NCBI GenBank assembly: GCA_036733345.1
Contig: DAINAR010000024.1
Location: 1 to 49,590, forward strand
Length of the DNA stretch: 49,590 nucleotides
Direction of reading: 5' to 3'
Source of the DNA: JAFGMQ01 sp036733345
GTDB taxonomy: Bacteria; Desulfobacterota; DSM-4660; Desulfatiglandales; Desulfatiglandaceae
Shown: piece after piece, positions 41,809 to 49,590 of the stretch
How positions within the stretch are numbered: position 1 is the first letter of the stretch
How the letters are laid out: each line of letters opens with the position of its first letter
The notes under the pieces: model-generated
The model's input: only the letters and a program-made list of their open reading frames with translations
Told to the model about the DNA's origin: nothing
The model's database searches: none
Made by a program: the position numbers and the translations under genes

Positions 41809-44067
41809 ATGTCAAAAAACCTGCTTATTATTGAATCTCCAGCTAAGGCTAAGACTATTAAAAAATATGTTGGTCGGGATTTTACAATTATGGCCTCTGT
41901 CGGCCACCTAAAAGATCTTCCACAAAACAAACTTGGAGTAAATATTGATAGAGATTTCCAACCTGAATACGTCACTATTAAAGGAAAGGGTAAAATCCTT
42001 AAAGCTCTGAAAGATGCAGGCAAACAGGCCGAAACTGTTTATCTTGCTCCAGACCCTGACAGGGAAGGGGAAGCAATCGCCTGGCATATCGCTCAGGAAC
42101 TGGATAATGAAAAATCAACAATATTTCGGATACTTTTTAATGAACTTACGGCAAAAGCCATAAAAGATGCAATTGCCTCCCCTCAGACACTTAATAAAGA
42201 TAAATATGAATCCCAGCAGGCGCGGAGAATCCTTGATCGTCTTGTTGGATACCAGATTTCCCCGCTATTGTGGTCTAAAGTTAAAAGGGGGTTAAGTGCT
42301 GGTCGAGTTCAGTCAGTGGCGGTTAAAATGATCTGCGATCGTGAGAAGGAAATACAGGCATTCGAACCTCAGGAATACTGGTCCCTGACAGCCCAGCTTG
42401 AAGCAGAAGAGCCTCCATCATTTGAGGCAAAATTCTGGAAATATGAAGGAAAAAGAGCCGAACTTAAGAACAGAGAACAGACTGACAAAATTGTAAAAGA
42501 AATTGAGACCCTGCCGTTCAGGGTGCTGAGTATCTCAAAGAAAAAGAAGCTGAAAAACCCTCAACCCCCATTCATTACCAGTTTTCTTCAGCAGGAGGCA
42601 TATAACAGATTGAGGTTCTCGGCAAAAAAAACCATGTCAATAGCACAGAGCCTGTATGAAGGCGTTGAACTTGGTAATATGGGCCAGACAGGTCTCATTA
42701 CCTATATGAGAACTGATTCTTTCCGAATTTCAGATGACGCTGTTTCTCAGGCAAGGGCTTTTATTAGCAAAACATTTGGAAAAGACTATCTTCCTGATAA
42801 ACCAAATCATTATAGAAGCCGTAAAGGTGCGCAGGAAGCCCATGAGGCCATACGTCCCACATCAGTAGAGCTGGATCCGAAAATCCTGGCTCCCTTTCTT
42901 ACAAAAGATCAGTTCTCTCTGTATGGGCTTATATGGAAAAGATTTATCGCCTGCCAGATGAATCCGGCCGTAATTGACCAAACACAAGCTGAAATAATTT
43001 CAGGAAAGGCATCCTTCAATGCCTCCGGCTCGGTGGTTATCTTCAAGGGACATACTGCATTATACGAAGAAGGCCCAAAGGAATCTCAAACAGAAAATAA
43101 CGGAGAAATTAAACTGCCTGCATTGAAGGAAGGCCAGATATTGAAACTTATCAAACTGGAACCTGCACAGCATTTCACCCAGCCCCCGCCCAGATTTACC
43201 GAGGCAACTCTCATAAAGGCCTTAGAAAGCAACGGGATCGGACGACCTTCCACCTATGCGGCAATTATTGCGAATATCAGCGGACGAGAATATGTAACGG
43301 TTGAAAAAAGACGTTTTAAACCGACAGAATTAGGCTTTCTGGTTACAGATCTGCTGGTCAGAAGCTTTCCGGAAATCCTCAGCACTGAATTCACTGCTCA
43401 GATGGAAAGCAACCTTGATAAGATTGAACGAGGGGAGGTAAAATGGTCAAAAGTCCTTAAGGACTTTTATGACACATTTAACACGGATCTTGAAAAAGCA
43501 GCAAGGGAGATGAAAGGGGAGGTTTTAACAGACATCTCCTGTGAAAAATGCAATAAACCCATGGTAATTAAATCAGGCAAAAACGGGCTTTTCCTGGCTT
43601 GTACAGGCTACCCGGAGTGCAAAAATACGGCGAATTTCAAACGCGATGAAAAAGGAAAAATTATCGTAGAAAAGGCCCCCAATGAAAGAATAGAAAAAGG
43701 TATTTGCGAGAAATGCGGCCGGCCCATGGTTTTAAAGAATGGTAAATTCGGGCCCTTTGTTGCATGTTCAGGTTATCCTGAATGCAAAAATATCTGGAGC
43801 GCTGAGCCGGTTAATACCAATGTTCCATGTCCAAACAAAGCATGCCCGGGCATGCTTGTAGAAAAAACGTCCAAAAAAGGCAGAAAATTCTACTCATGCA
43901 ACCAATATCCGAACTGTAATTTTGCCATGTGGGACAAACCGGTTGACGAAATATGTCCCGAATGCGGCAGCCCTGTTTTAGCTGTAAAAGAGAAGAGGGG
44001 ATCAAAGCCTGTTCTTGTATGTCGAAATAAAGGCTGCAACTTCTCAAAAATTCTTGAAACCGCTTGA
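41809..44067 (+). CDS. topA: DNA topoisomerase I
   Basis: Type IA topoisomerase that relaxes negative supercoils. 752 residues from ATG 41809; a TTG at 41797 would add four. The N-terminal Toprim domain has LLIIESPAKAKTIKKYVG and PDPDREGEAIAWHI. The active-site tyrosine is in GLITYMRTDSFRIS. The C-terminal part has four zinc ribbons of the CxxC...CxxxxxxC type (CEKCNKP, CEKCGRP, CPNKAC, CPECGSP). A second copy of the first ten codons precedes the gap. Converges on the aldolase gene 17 bases away. Confidence 0.97.
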   Translation: MSKNLLIIESPAKAKTIKKYVGRDFTIMASVGHLKDLPQNKLGVNIDRDFQPEYVTIKGKGKILKALKDAGKQAETVYLAPDPDREGEAIAWHIAQELDNEKSTIFRILFNELTAKAIKDAIASPQTLNKDKYESQQARRILDRLVGYQISPLLWSKVKRGLSAGRVQSVAVKMICDREKEIQAFEPQEYWSLTAQLEAEEPPSFEAKFWKYEGKRAELKNREQTDKIVKEIETLPFRVLSISKKKKLKNPQPPFITSFLQQEAYNRLRFSAKKTMSIAQSLYEGVELGNMGQTGLITYMRTDSFRISDDAVSQARAFISKTFGKDYLPDKPNHYRSRKGAQEAHEAIRPTSVELDPKILAPFLTKDQFSLYGLIWKRFIACQMNPAVIDQTQAEIISGKASFNASGSVVIFKGHTALYEEGPKESQTENNGEIKLPALKEGQILKLIKLEPAQHFTQPPPRFTEATLIKALESNGIGRPSTYAAIIANISGREYVTVEKRRFKPTELGFLVTDLLVRSFPEILSTEFTAQMESNLDKIERGEVKWSKVLKDFYDTFNTDLEKAAREMKGEVLTDISCEKCNKPMVIKSGKNGLFLACTGYPECKNTANFKRDEKGKIIVEKAPNERIEKGICEKCGRPMVLKNGKFGPFVACSGYPECKNIWSAEPVNTNVPCPNKACPGMLVEKTSKKGRKFYSCNQYPNCNFAMWDKPVDEICPECGSPVLAVKEKRGSKPVLVCRNKGCNFSKILETA

Positions 44068-44084
44068 GCTTTAAACCGGAATGC

Positions 44085-44735
44085 CTAAACTTTAGAGCAG
44101 ATTTTCTCGACATCTTCACGGGGAATGGCCCTTGCTTTTCCATTGGTAAAAACACAGATTCGTGCCACATCATCAATTTCTTCAGCTACATAAAGGGCGT
44201 CCTTTAAATCTTTACCTATCGTCACAAGACCATGATTCTGGAGTACAAGTGCCTTGCGTTTCTGCATTGACAATTCTCTTGTGACTGTCTCTGCAAGCAC
44301 CCTTGTTCCCGGAACCATAAATGGTATCATAGCAAGGGGATGAGCATGATAGACAAATCCGGGTGTAAGAGGAGGAAATGTATCAGGAGCAGGAAATAGA
44401 GTGCTGGATGCTGCAATGATATAAGCTCCATGAACATGGCAGACAACATTGATATCAGGCCTTGCCCTGAGGATGCCAAGATGCATATTGGCCTCCATTG
44501 TTGGATTCTCTCCTTCCAGCACCCGGCCATTCATATCTACAGTTACCACCATATCTGGATGCATATCCCGCAGCGAATAGCCGGTTGGAGTAAGATATAT
44601 CTTTTTTCCAATCCGCAGAGAAAGATTTCCTCCTGACCCCGTGACAAGACGTCTCTCATATAAGAGATGACAGGCTTGACAAAAACCTTCTTTTGATGCT
44701 GACATAAAATTCTTGTTTCTATTTCTTGCTGCCAT
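44085..44735 (-). CDS. Class II aldolase/adducin family protein
   Basis: About 216 residues, the size of L-fuculose-phosphate aldolase. Zinc-binding His residues are in CHVHGAY (near 96) and LQNHGLV. The catalytic Glu is in PTMEANMHLG. GSGGNLSLR (near 34) is the substrate phosphate loop. It would cleave a sugar phosphate to a two- or three-carbon aldehyde and dihydroxyacetone phosphate, but the substrate is undetermined. ATG 44735 is favoured since AAAGGA lies nine bases upstream; ATG 44753 is also in frame. Copy C of the dispersed repeat lies upstream. Confidence 0.85.
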   Translation of the reverse strand: MAARNRNKNFMSASKEGFCQACHLLYERRLVTGSGGNLSLRIGKKIYLTPTGYSLRDMHPDMVVTVDMNGRVLEGENPTMEANMHLGILRARPDINVVCHVHGAYIIAASSTLFPAPDTFPPLTPGFVYHAHPLAMIPFMVPGTRVLAETVTRELSMQKRKALVLQNHGLVTIGKDLKDALYVAEEIDDVARICVFTNGKARAIPREDVEKICSKV

Positions 44736-45506
44736 ATTTCCCATTCCTTTCATACAATCGGATTAACGATATATTATTTTAAAATAAGATTGATTATATT
44801 TCAAATGATTTTCGGTTTTCTGAAAATAAACTACCCCGCAGCAAGCTACGGGGTATCTTAAAAAGCATTGAACGCCCCAAGGGGCGGGGACTTGTCTGCC
44901 GCTAGGCACGGCTTGTCTGCCTGAGGCAGGATCGAACCCTCGTCCGCCTTTTACCAGCCTCTGGCTGGCTGGCGGATTGAAAGGAATTTAACTTCAATTC
45001 CAGATGTAGTATCCATGCCAAAAAGCAAGATATTAAGTGCTGTAAATTCAGATTGCGAAATACCCATAAAAAAGGACGATACCACTGCATCCGGCTATCC
45101 GCTTCAATATGCTCCGGGAACTGCATCAGACTGAAGCTTATGCAGAAACCGGCCAAAAATACATCGGATAAAATGCCGCAAGGAAAAGCGATCTATTAGG
45201 TGCTTAAGTAAAACAATCAACCTTATCCTTATAGATTCCCTGTATGAGGACATGATGACAGGATATCACAATTGTTCTGTTTATGTCTTGACCGCAAATG
45301 TTAAATATGCGATAAATAAAATAAAAGAATTAGTATGGTAATATGGTATTTAAGCATAAGGCATTTTTATTTGATTATACAATCTTTAAACGGAAATAAA
45401 ATCTTAATGTACACAAAGATTGAGCGAAATTGAGCTTTTTTCAAAGGTCTCAAAGTATTTTAATCAGAAAGTTTTCCATTACAGCTATCTTTCATCTCTG
45501 TTTTCT
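44736..45506. other. Divergent intergenic region with repeat copy C and a possible gene remnant
   Basis: Holds repeat copy C (44825-44981). Between 44982 and 45180 there are two short protein-like stretches in different frames (a 39-codon frame 45015-45134 and a frame ending near 45170), possibly a remnant of a gene cut by the repeat. 45181-45506 is AT-rich and probably carries the FAH-gene promoter. Confidence 0.35.
44825..44981 (+). repeat. Dispersed palindromic repeat, copy C
   Basis: AATAAACTACCCCGC, a CCCCG/CGGGG hairpin, GGTATCTTAAAAAGCATTGA, CGCCCCAAGGGGCG, TCGTCCGCC, a CCAGCC-rich hairpin and GGCGGATTGAA. Same orientation as copy B. Confidence 0.75.
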
Positions 45507-46334
45507 ATGAAAATCGTTCAATTTTATGATGATAAAACCATTCGTTTAGGCTCAATAGGGAAGAATGGCGTAAACCCCTTTTCCTTTAAAGGGGACATGG
45601 TTGATTTTATCCGAAGCGAAAAACTTCCTGAAATCTCCGGACAAGCTATTTCTCTTAACAAAATCAATTTTGCGCCTCCCATTTCACGTCCTTCCAAAAT
45701 AATTGCTATAGGTTTGAATTATCAAGATCATGCTGAAGAAAGCAAAGGGCATATACCCGAAGTTCCTCTTGTTTTTGCAAAATTCCCAAGTACCCTGTTA
45801 GGCCACAACGATAAAATTATGTGGGATGAGAATACCACCGAAAAAGTAGACTTTGAGGCTGAGCTGGCTGTTATAATAGGGAAAAAAGTTCACGATTGCA
45901 CTGAAAAAGAAGCTTTCGAAGCAGTATTCGGTTACTCATGCGCAAATGATGTTAGTGCCAGAGATCTTCAATTCGGCGATGGCCAATGGATAAGGGGAAA
46001 ATCACTTGATACGTTCTGTCCGCTTGGTCCGTGGATTGTAACTGCCGATCAGATACCAGATCCTCATTCTCTTAAAATTCGCTGCTGGCTCAACGGACGT
46101 CTGATGCAAAACAGTCATACCGGTTTAATGATATTCAAAATTCCTTATTTAGTGGCTTTTTTATCACGACATTTCACTTTGTTACCCGGTGATGTTATTT
46201 TAACAGGCACACCACATGGCGTAGGTGCATTTCGAAAGCCTCCTGTTTATATGAAAGGGGGGGATGAAGTTATCGTGGAAATAGAGAAGCTTGGACGCCT
46301 TGTAAACTATTGCAAGACAAAAAATAGCGCTTAG
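45507..46334 (+). CDS. Fumarylacetoacetate hydrolase family protein
   Basis: About 275 residues. ATG 45507 gives MKIVQFYDDKTIRLG, a standard family beginning; a TTG at 45420 would add 29 odd residues. The core has IGLNYQDHAEES, FAKFPSTLLGHND, KVDFEAELAVIIG with its metal-binding Glu, and GDVILTGTPHGVGAF. The family hydrolyses or decarboxylates acylpyruvates or oxaloacetate (FAHD1-like) or acts on catechol meta-cleavage products; the substrate is open. An alpha/beta hydrolase gene follows after about 100 bases. Confidence 0.88.
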   Translation: MKIVQFYDDKTIRLGSIGKNGVNPFSFKGDMVDFIRSEKLPEISGQAISLNKINFAPPISRPSKIIAIGLNYQDHAEESKGHIPEVPLVFAKFPSTLLGHNDKIMWDENTTEKVDFEAELAVIIGKKVHDCTEKEAFEAVFGYSCANDVSARDLQFGDGQWIRGKSLDTFCPLGPWIVTADQIPDPHSLKIRCWLNGRLMQNSHTGLMIFKIPYLVAFLSRHFTLLPGDVILTGTPHGVGAFRKPPVYMKGGDEVIVEIEKLGRLVNYCKTKNSA

Positions 46335-46435
46335 AAAAAATCAGGAATCACAAGGTACCCGAACCTGAAGAATATAATGAATCATATTAATATAACAAAA
46401 CAGTCTACTTTCAATTCATTAAAAAAGCGGAAATA

Positions 46436-47050
46436 ATGGAAGAAAAAATTTTTATAAAATCCCAGGAGTTAAAAATTGAGGGTATTTTTAATGACTTGCC
46501 AGGTGACAAGGCAGTCGTGATTACACACCCGCATCCTCTTTATGGCGGAGATATGAACAATAATGTAGTCGAATCTATCGCTCAGGCCTATATGGAAAAT
46601 GGATACAGCACTTTGAAATTTAACTTTAGAGGAGTGGGGCAGAGTGGCGGCAGCTTTGATCAGGGAATCGGTGAACAGGAGGATGTTAAGGCATGCATCA
46701 AATTCTTATATGAAAACGGTAACTCCTTGATAAACTTGGCGGGATACTCTTTTGGCGCATGGGTAAATGCACATTGCCTTAAATCCTTCCCCCGCATAGA
46801 TGGCATGATCATGGTTTCTCCTCCTGTTCAATCCATGGATTTTTCATTTCTTAACTTCAGCCCTGAAATACGATTAGTGATAACTGCATCGGAAGACGAT
46901 ATCGCGCCTGCTTACATGATTGAAAAAATGCTGCCGGTATGGAATCCCAAGGCGCAATTTGAAATTATCCATGGTGGTGATCATTTTTACTGGGGAAAAA
47001 CGCCACAACTGGAAAACATAATACTGGATTTCCTGGCAAAAAATAACTAA
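46436..47050 (+). CDS. Alpha/beta hydrolase
   Basis: A 204-residue compact alpha/beta hydrolase of the COG2945 type. The nucleophile is Ser in LAGYSFGAWVN (near 100). The oxyanion region HPHPLYGGDMNNNVV is typical of this group. The catalytic Asp is probably in TASEDDIAPAY and the His in HGGDHFYWG. Soluble; substrate unknown, perhaps a carboxylic or thio-ester. Possibly co-transcribed with the FAH-family gene. Confidence 0.85.
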   Translation: MEEKIFIKSQELKIEGIFNDLPGDKAVVITHPHPLYGGDMNNNVVESIAQAYMENGYSTLKFNFRGVGQSGGSFDQGIGEQEDVKACIKFLYENGNSLINLAGYSFGAWVNAHCLKSFPRIDGMIMVSPPVQSMDFSFLNFSPEIRLVITASEDDIAPAYMIEKMLPVWNPKAQFEIIHGGDHFYWGKTPQLENIILDFLAKNN

Positions 47051-47296
47051 GTCTTAAATAGTCCATAAAATCTGTTTGAAATTGTAGAAAAGAAAAAAAG
47101 TCAATATACCATTATACAAAAGTTTACATTCTTGAAATTTTATTATTGGCAAAGTCTTTGAGTACAGCTACTGTTTTTTTAACTATAATCTTTAGCGATT
47201 TTTTATGGTTAAAAGTTTTATTGTAAGCCCAGTTTTTAAGAATGATAATGATGAACATTTTTATAAATTTTATAACATGCGAAGGAGGTCAGTTTT

Positions 47297-48394
47297 ATGG
47301 ATATTTTATCCGCAAACGAACTTAGGTCTCTGATGCAAAAACAGGTCGGAATTTGTATCTCAATTTATATGCCTGCGCTCGGAAAGGGGGTTGAAGCCCA
47401 GCAAAATCAAATCCTTTTCAAAAATCTATTAAGAAATGCAGAGGAAAAATTAATTTCTAATGACTTAACTTCCTCTGAAGTGACGGCCTTGCTTTATCCT
47501 GCACAACAGCTCATGGCTGATCCGGCATTTTGGCGAAAGCAATATGCAGGGCTTGCGTTATTTATATCTCAGGAAGTATTTTTGCACTATAGGATTCCAC
47601 AAACTTTTGAGGAATTAGTCGTTGTAACAGACCGTTTTCATATTAAACCTTTAATCCCGCTACTCAAAGGCAGTATGGAATTCTTCATTCTTGCGGTCAG
47701 TCAAAAAAATGTAAAACTATTCAAGTGCTTTCGATACAGCATTGAGCAAATCAAGCTGGAAGGTATTCCTGAAGGTCTTGATGACGCCCTCAATCTTGAT
47801 AATTTCGAAAAGCATCTCCAGCTGCATACGGGAGCCGAGGACACCAAGACAAAAATACTGCGCTATCTGCAGCAGGTCGATAAAGGTCTGCATGAATTTT
47901 TTAGAGATAGGCGTGGGCCTCTCGTCTTTGCAGGAGTTGATTATCTCTTTCCAATTTTTAAGGAGGCAAACACTTATTCAAATTTGCTTGAAGAGGCTAT
48001 TTCTGGAAACCCGGATACACTGGATCACAACAAATTACATGAACTTGCCTGGCCGATTGTTCATCCTTTTTTTAACAAAGATATGGATGATGCTATTTCC
48101 AAATACAAGCAGAATGCAGGTACCGGTCTCGTTTCCTCCGATGTTAAAGAGATTGTAAGGGCAGCTTATCATAAAAGAGTTGCAGTATTGTTTGTTCCAG
48201 TCGGAGTCCAGCAGTGGGGATCTTTTTATCCGGACTCTGATCAAGTATTTTTAAACAATGAACCCGCAGCTGGTCAGGAGGATTTACTGGACTTTGCCGC
48301 AATACAAACATTTTTGAATAGAGGCAAAGTTTATGCTCTTGATCCAAACGATATGCCAGATAGAGAACAAATCGCAGCAATTTTTCGCTATTGA
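47297..48394 (+). CDS. baeRF (bacterial archaeo-eukaryotic release factor-like) family protein
   Basis: A 365-residue soluble protein. The N-terminal segments VGICISIYMPALGKGVEAQQNQI, LLRNAEEKL and LLYPAQQLMADPAFWRKQYAGLALF (not quoted in full) match the baeRF family 3 pattern as I recall it, and RFHIKPLIPLLKG is another signature. The C-terminal 100 residues (AVLFVPVGVQQWGSFYPDSD) are the L7Ae/eRF1 domain 3-like part. Members are predicted to act at ribosomes in translation stress; no experimental role is known to me. AAGGAGG lies eight bases before ATG. Followed closely by the solute-binding gene. Confidence 0.75.
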   Translation: MDILSANELRSLMQKQVGICISIYMPALGKGVEAQQNQILFKNLLRNAEEKLISNDLTSSEVTALLYPAQQLMADPAFWRKQYAGLALFISQEVFLHYRIPQTFEELVVVTDRFHIKPLIPLLKGSMEFFILAVSQKNVKLFKCFRYSIEQIKLEGIPEGLDDALNLDNFEKHLQLHTGAEDTKTKILRYLQQVDKGLHEFFRDRRGPLVFAGVDYLFPIFKEANTYSNLLEEAISGNPDTLDHNKLHELAWPIVHPFFNKDMDDAISKYKQNAGTGLVSSDVKEIVRAAYHKRVAVLFVPVGVQQWGSFYPDSDQVFLNNEPAAGQEDLLDFAAIQTFLNRGKVYALDPNDMPDREQIAAIFRY

Positions 48395-48475
48395 ACCTTT
48401 TAAGATATGATATTTCTCACTGGTTATGAGGCACCTTCAAAAAATCAGGGGTTTTTAATCAAAAACGGACATGTC

Positions 48476-49222
48476 ATGAAAAAAATATATTTAATAGTAT
48501 TGTCCCTGTGCTTAATGAATTTGATATCATGGACACCCCCTTCATCAGCAAGAGAAGTAATCTATGGCATTGATGCTAAATTTCCGCCCTTTGTATATCT
48601 AAGAAACGGAATCCCTTCCGGATTTGATGTCGAAGTCATTAAAGCGATTTTTGAAGGCAAAGATATAGACTTGGTATTTAAAATTATGCCCTGGGACAAT
48701 GTACTCAAGGCTTTGGCTGATGGCAGTATTCATATAACATCTGGTGTCGACAAGACATTTGAAAGACTAAAAATCTATGATTTTGCATTATTTCCCCTGG
48801 TATCAGATGATGTAAGGATATTTGTTAAAGAAGAAAAAGGTATAAATGGCCTGAATGATCTGAAGGGAAAAAATGTATCAACCCTTAAAGGCGCCTCATA
48901 CCAAAGTCTTCTGGAGAATACCGGGGATATAAATATTCACCTCTTTAATTCTGAAACTGATGCGCTCAAGGTCCTTAATAATAGTACTGTTGAAGCCTTT
49001 GTTGGGACTGTCAAGCCGGCCAGGTTTAATATTAAGATTTATGGGTATAGAGATATGAAGGAAGTGGGAACTCCAATTTTCAAAAGCACCATGTATCTGG
49101 CCGTTCGCAAAGGAGATAAGGAGCTTCTGGAATTGATCAACCGCGGGCAACAGGAAATTATAAACAACGGTGTCTATGAAAAAATATATCGTAAATGGTT
49201 TATTGAAGAACGCTATTTTTAG
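48476..49222 (+). CDS. Periplasmic amino-acid-type solute-binding protein (SBP_bac_3)
   Basis: A 248-residue exported protein. ATG 48476 starts a clear signal peptide (MKKIYLIVLSLCLMNLI), cleaved near PSSA-R. The frame extends to 48407 but the added 23 residues are polar. The mature part has YGIDAKFPPFVYL, GFDVEVIKAI and DLKGKNVSTLKGASYQSLL, standard for family 3 binding proteins. No ABC permease genes adjoin it, so it may act as a stand-alone sensor or serve a remote transporter. Ends in RKWFIEERYF. Confidence 0.88.
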   Translation: MKKIYLIVLSLCLMNLISWTPPSSAREVIYGIDAKFPPFVYLRNGIPSGFDVEVIKAIFEGKDIDLVFKIMPWDNVLKALADGSIHITSGVDKTFERLKIYDFALFPLVSDDVRIFVKEEKGINGLNDLKGKNVSTLKGASYQSLLENTGDINIHLFNSETDALKVLNNSTVEAFVGTVKPARFNIKIYGYRDMKEVGTPIFKSTMYLAVRKGDKELLELINRGQQEIINNGVYEKIYRKWFIEERYF

Positions 49223-49349
49223 CAATTGTATTTTGTTTGAATTTGGATACTACTGGAATTAAACTTTTGACTATTTTAATGTGGAGTGCTATGTAGTTGT
49301 CCGTTGATTTATAAAAACAGTGAAGCAAGTCGTCAAGCACAACGGTTAA

Positions 49350-49385
49350 CTGTTAAATAATATTAACAGGAGCTTTGCGAAAGCT
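49350..49385. promoter_or_regulatory. Inverted repeats upstream of tRNA-Ser
   Basis: CTGTTAA-ATAATA-TTAACAG (49350-49369) and AGCTTT-GCG-AAAGCT (49371-49385) are adjacent palindromes in the stretch between the solute-binding gene and the tRNA. They may be operators or hairpins; no T-run follows. Confidence 0.35.
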
Positions 49386-49499
49386 ATCTGTTAAAGGCGC
49401 GCAAAATAAAAAATCCTTAATAAAAAATAGGGGGAAACAGGAAAAGCGCTGCCACTATTGGCTTTATACGAAGCAGTATTTTCGATTTCGTATATTATT

Positions 49500-49587
49500 G
49501 GAGGGATGGCCGAGTGGTTGAAGGCGGCGGTCTTGAAAACCGTTATACCGAGAGGTATCGTGGGTTCGAATCCTACTCCCTCCGCCA
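49500..49587 (+). tRNA. tRNA-Ser (anticodon TGA)
   Basis: The acceptor stem GGAGGGA (49500-49506) pairs with TCCCTCC (49577-49583), followed by discriminator G and an encoded CCA (49585-49587). The anticodon loop CTTGAAA gives anticodon TGA at 49534-49536, reading UCA. The long variable arm (TTATACCGAGAGGTATCG) and the T-loop GGTTCGAATCC are typical of tRNA-Ser. Confidence 0.97.
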
Positions 49588-49590
49588 CAA

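Noticed and set aside
45420..45506. N-terminal 29-residue extension of the FAH-family protein from a TTG start
   Set aside because: Not family-like; ATG 45507 gives the normal beginning.
49391..49588. 65-residue minus-strand frame reading GVGFEPTIPLGITVFKTAAF
   Set aside because: It is the antisense of tRNA-Ser, a well-known spurious protein seen in many databases.

Overview
The window is a 49.6 kb piece of a bacterial draft genome or metagenome scaffold, carrying a 100-N gap at 41684-41783. It looks like a Gram-negative anaerobe of the Desulfobacterota (the former Deltaproteobacteria). LpxC, WaaA, MltA, MltG and ExbB/ExbD show an outer membrane with lipid A. Rubrerythrin and a tungsten/molybdenum aldehyde ferredoxin oxidoreductase point to an anaerobic life. 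The elongation factor G belongs to the EFG1 type known from spirochaetes, planctomycetes, deltaproteobacteria and mitochondria. A DUF6178-type protein is typical, as I recall, of sulfate-reducing lineages. The taxon is inferred from gene content only. Most of the window is AT-rich; the first 2.5 kb is clearly more GC-rich.

Layout: 0-2.5 kb, a repetitive secreted or surface protein with an IPTL-type C-terminal sorting signal. 2.7-12.2 kb, mostly metabolic genes: rubrerythrin, an MFS transporter, a TIM-barrel isomerase, a DUF2007 protein, a YgiQ radical SAM enzyme, a methyltransferase plus alanine dehydrogenase pair, a second methyltransferase and a 2-hydroxyacid dehydrogenase. 12.6-16 kb, an aldehyde ferredoxin oxidoreductase divergent from a three-gene operon of two MoaD/ThiS-like proteins and a ThiF/MoeB-like activating enzyme. 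16.3-23 kb, envelope genes: waaA, an NtrY-like sensor kinase and lpxC on the minus strand, divergent from mltA. 22.9-31 kb, glyQ-glyS, then a cysteine synthase/cysteinyl-tRNA synthetase fusion, mltG, a short UPF0016 protein and a flavin split-barrel protein. 31-34 kb, EF-G overlapping a RecA/KaiC-like ATPase. 34.2-38 kb, an FmdB zinc ribbon, and exbB-exbD-ftsB-TPR-MetE-like on the minus strand. 38.4-44 kb, DUF6178, dprA and topA. 44-49.6 kb, a class II aldolase, an FAH-family enzyme, an alpha/beta hydrolase, a baeRF-like protein, a periplasmic solute-binding protein and tRNA-Ser(TGA).

The strongest candidate for something new is the 772-residue fusion at 26423-28741. Its CysM-type cysteine synthase half keeps the expected catalytic motifs. 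Its full-length CysRS half has lost the HIGH signature, the KMSKS loop and one of four zinc ligands. It therefore should not be read simply as cysS; a role in cysteine sensing, cysteine channelling or persulfide chemistry is possible but is inference.

Other points of note are a three-copy dispersed palindromic repeat (34.5, 41.5 and 44.9 kb), REP-like hairpin elements, an inverted repeat over a good promoter between the oxidoreductase and its sulfur-carrier operon, and a scaffold gap whose two flanks carry the same 55 bases, so that the gap is probably an assembly artefact. No CRISPR array, transposase, integrase or rRNA was seen.
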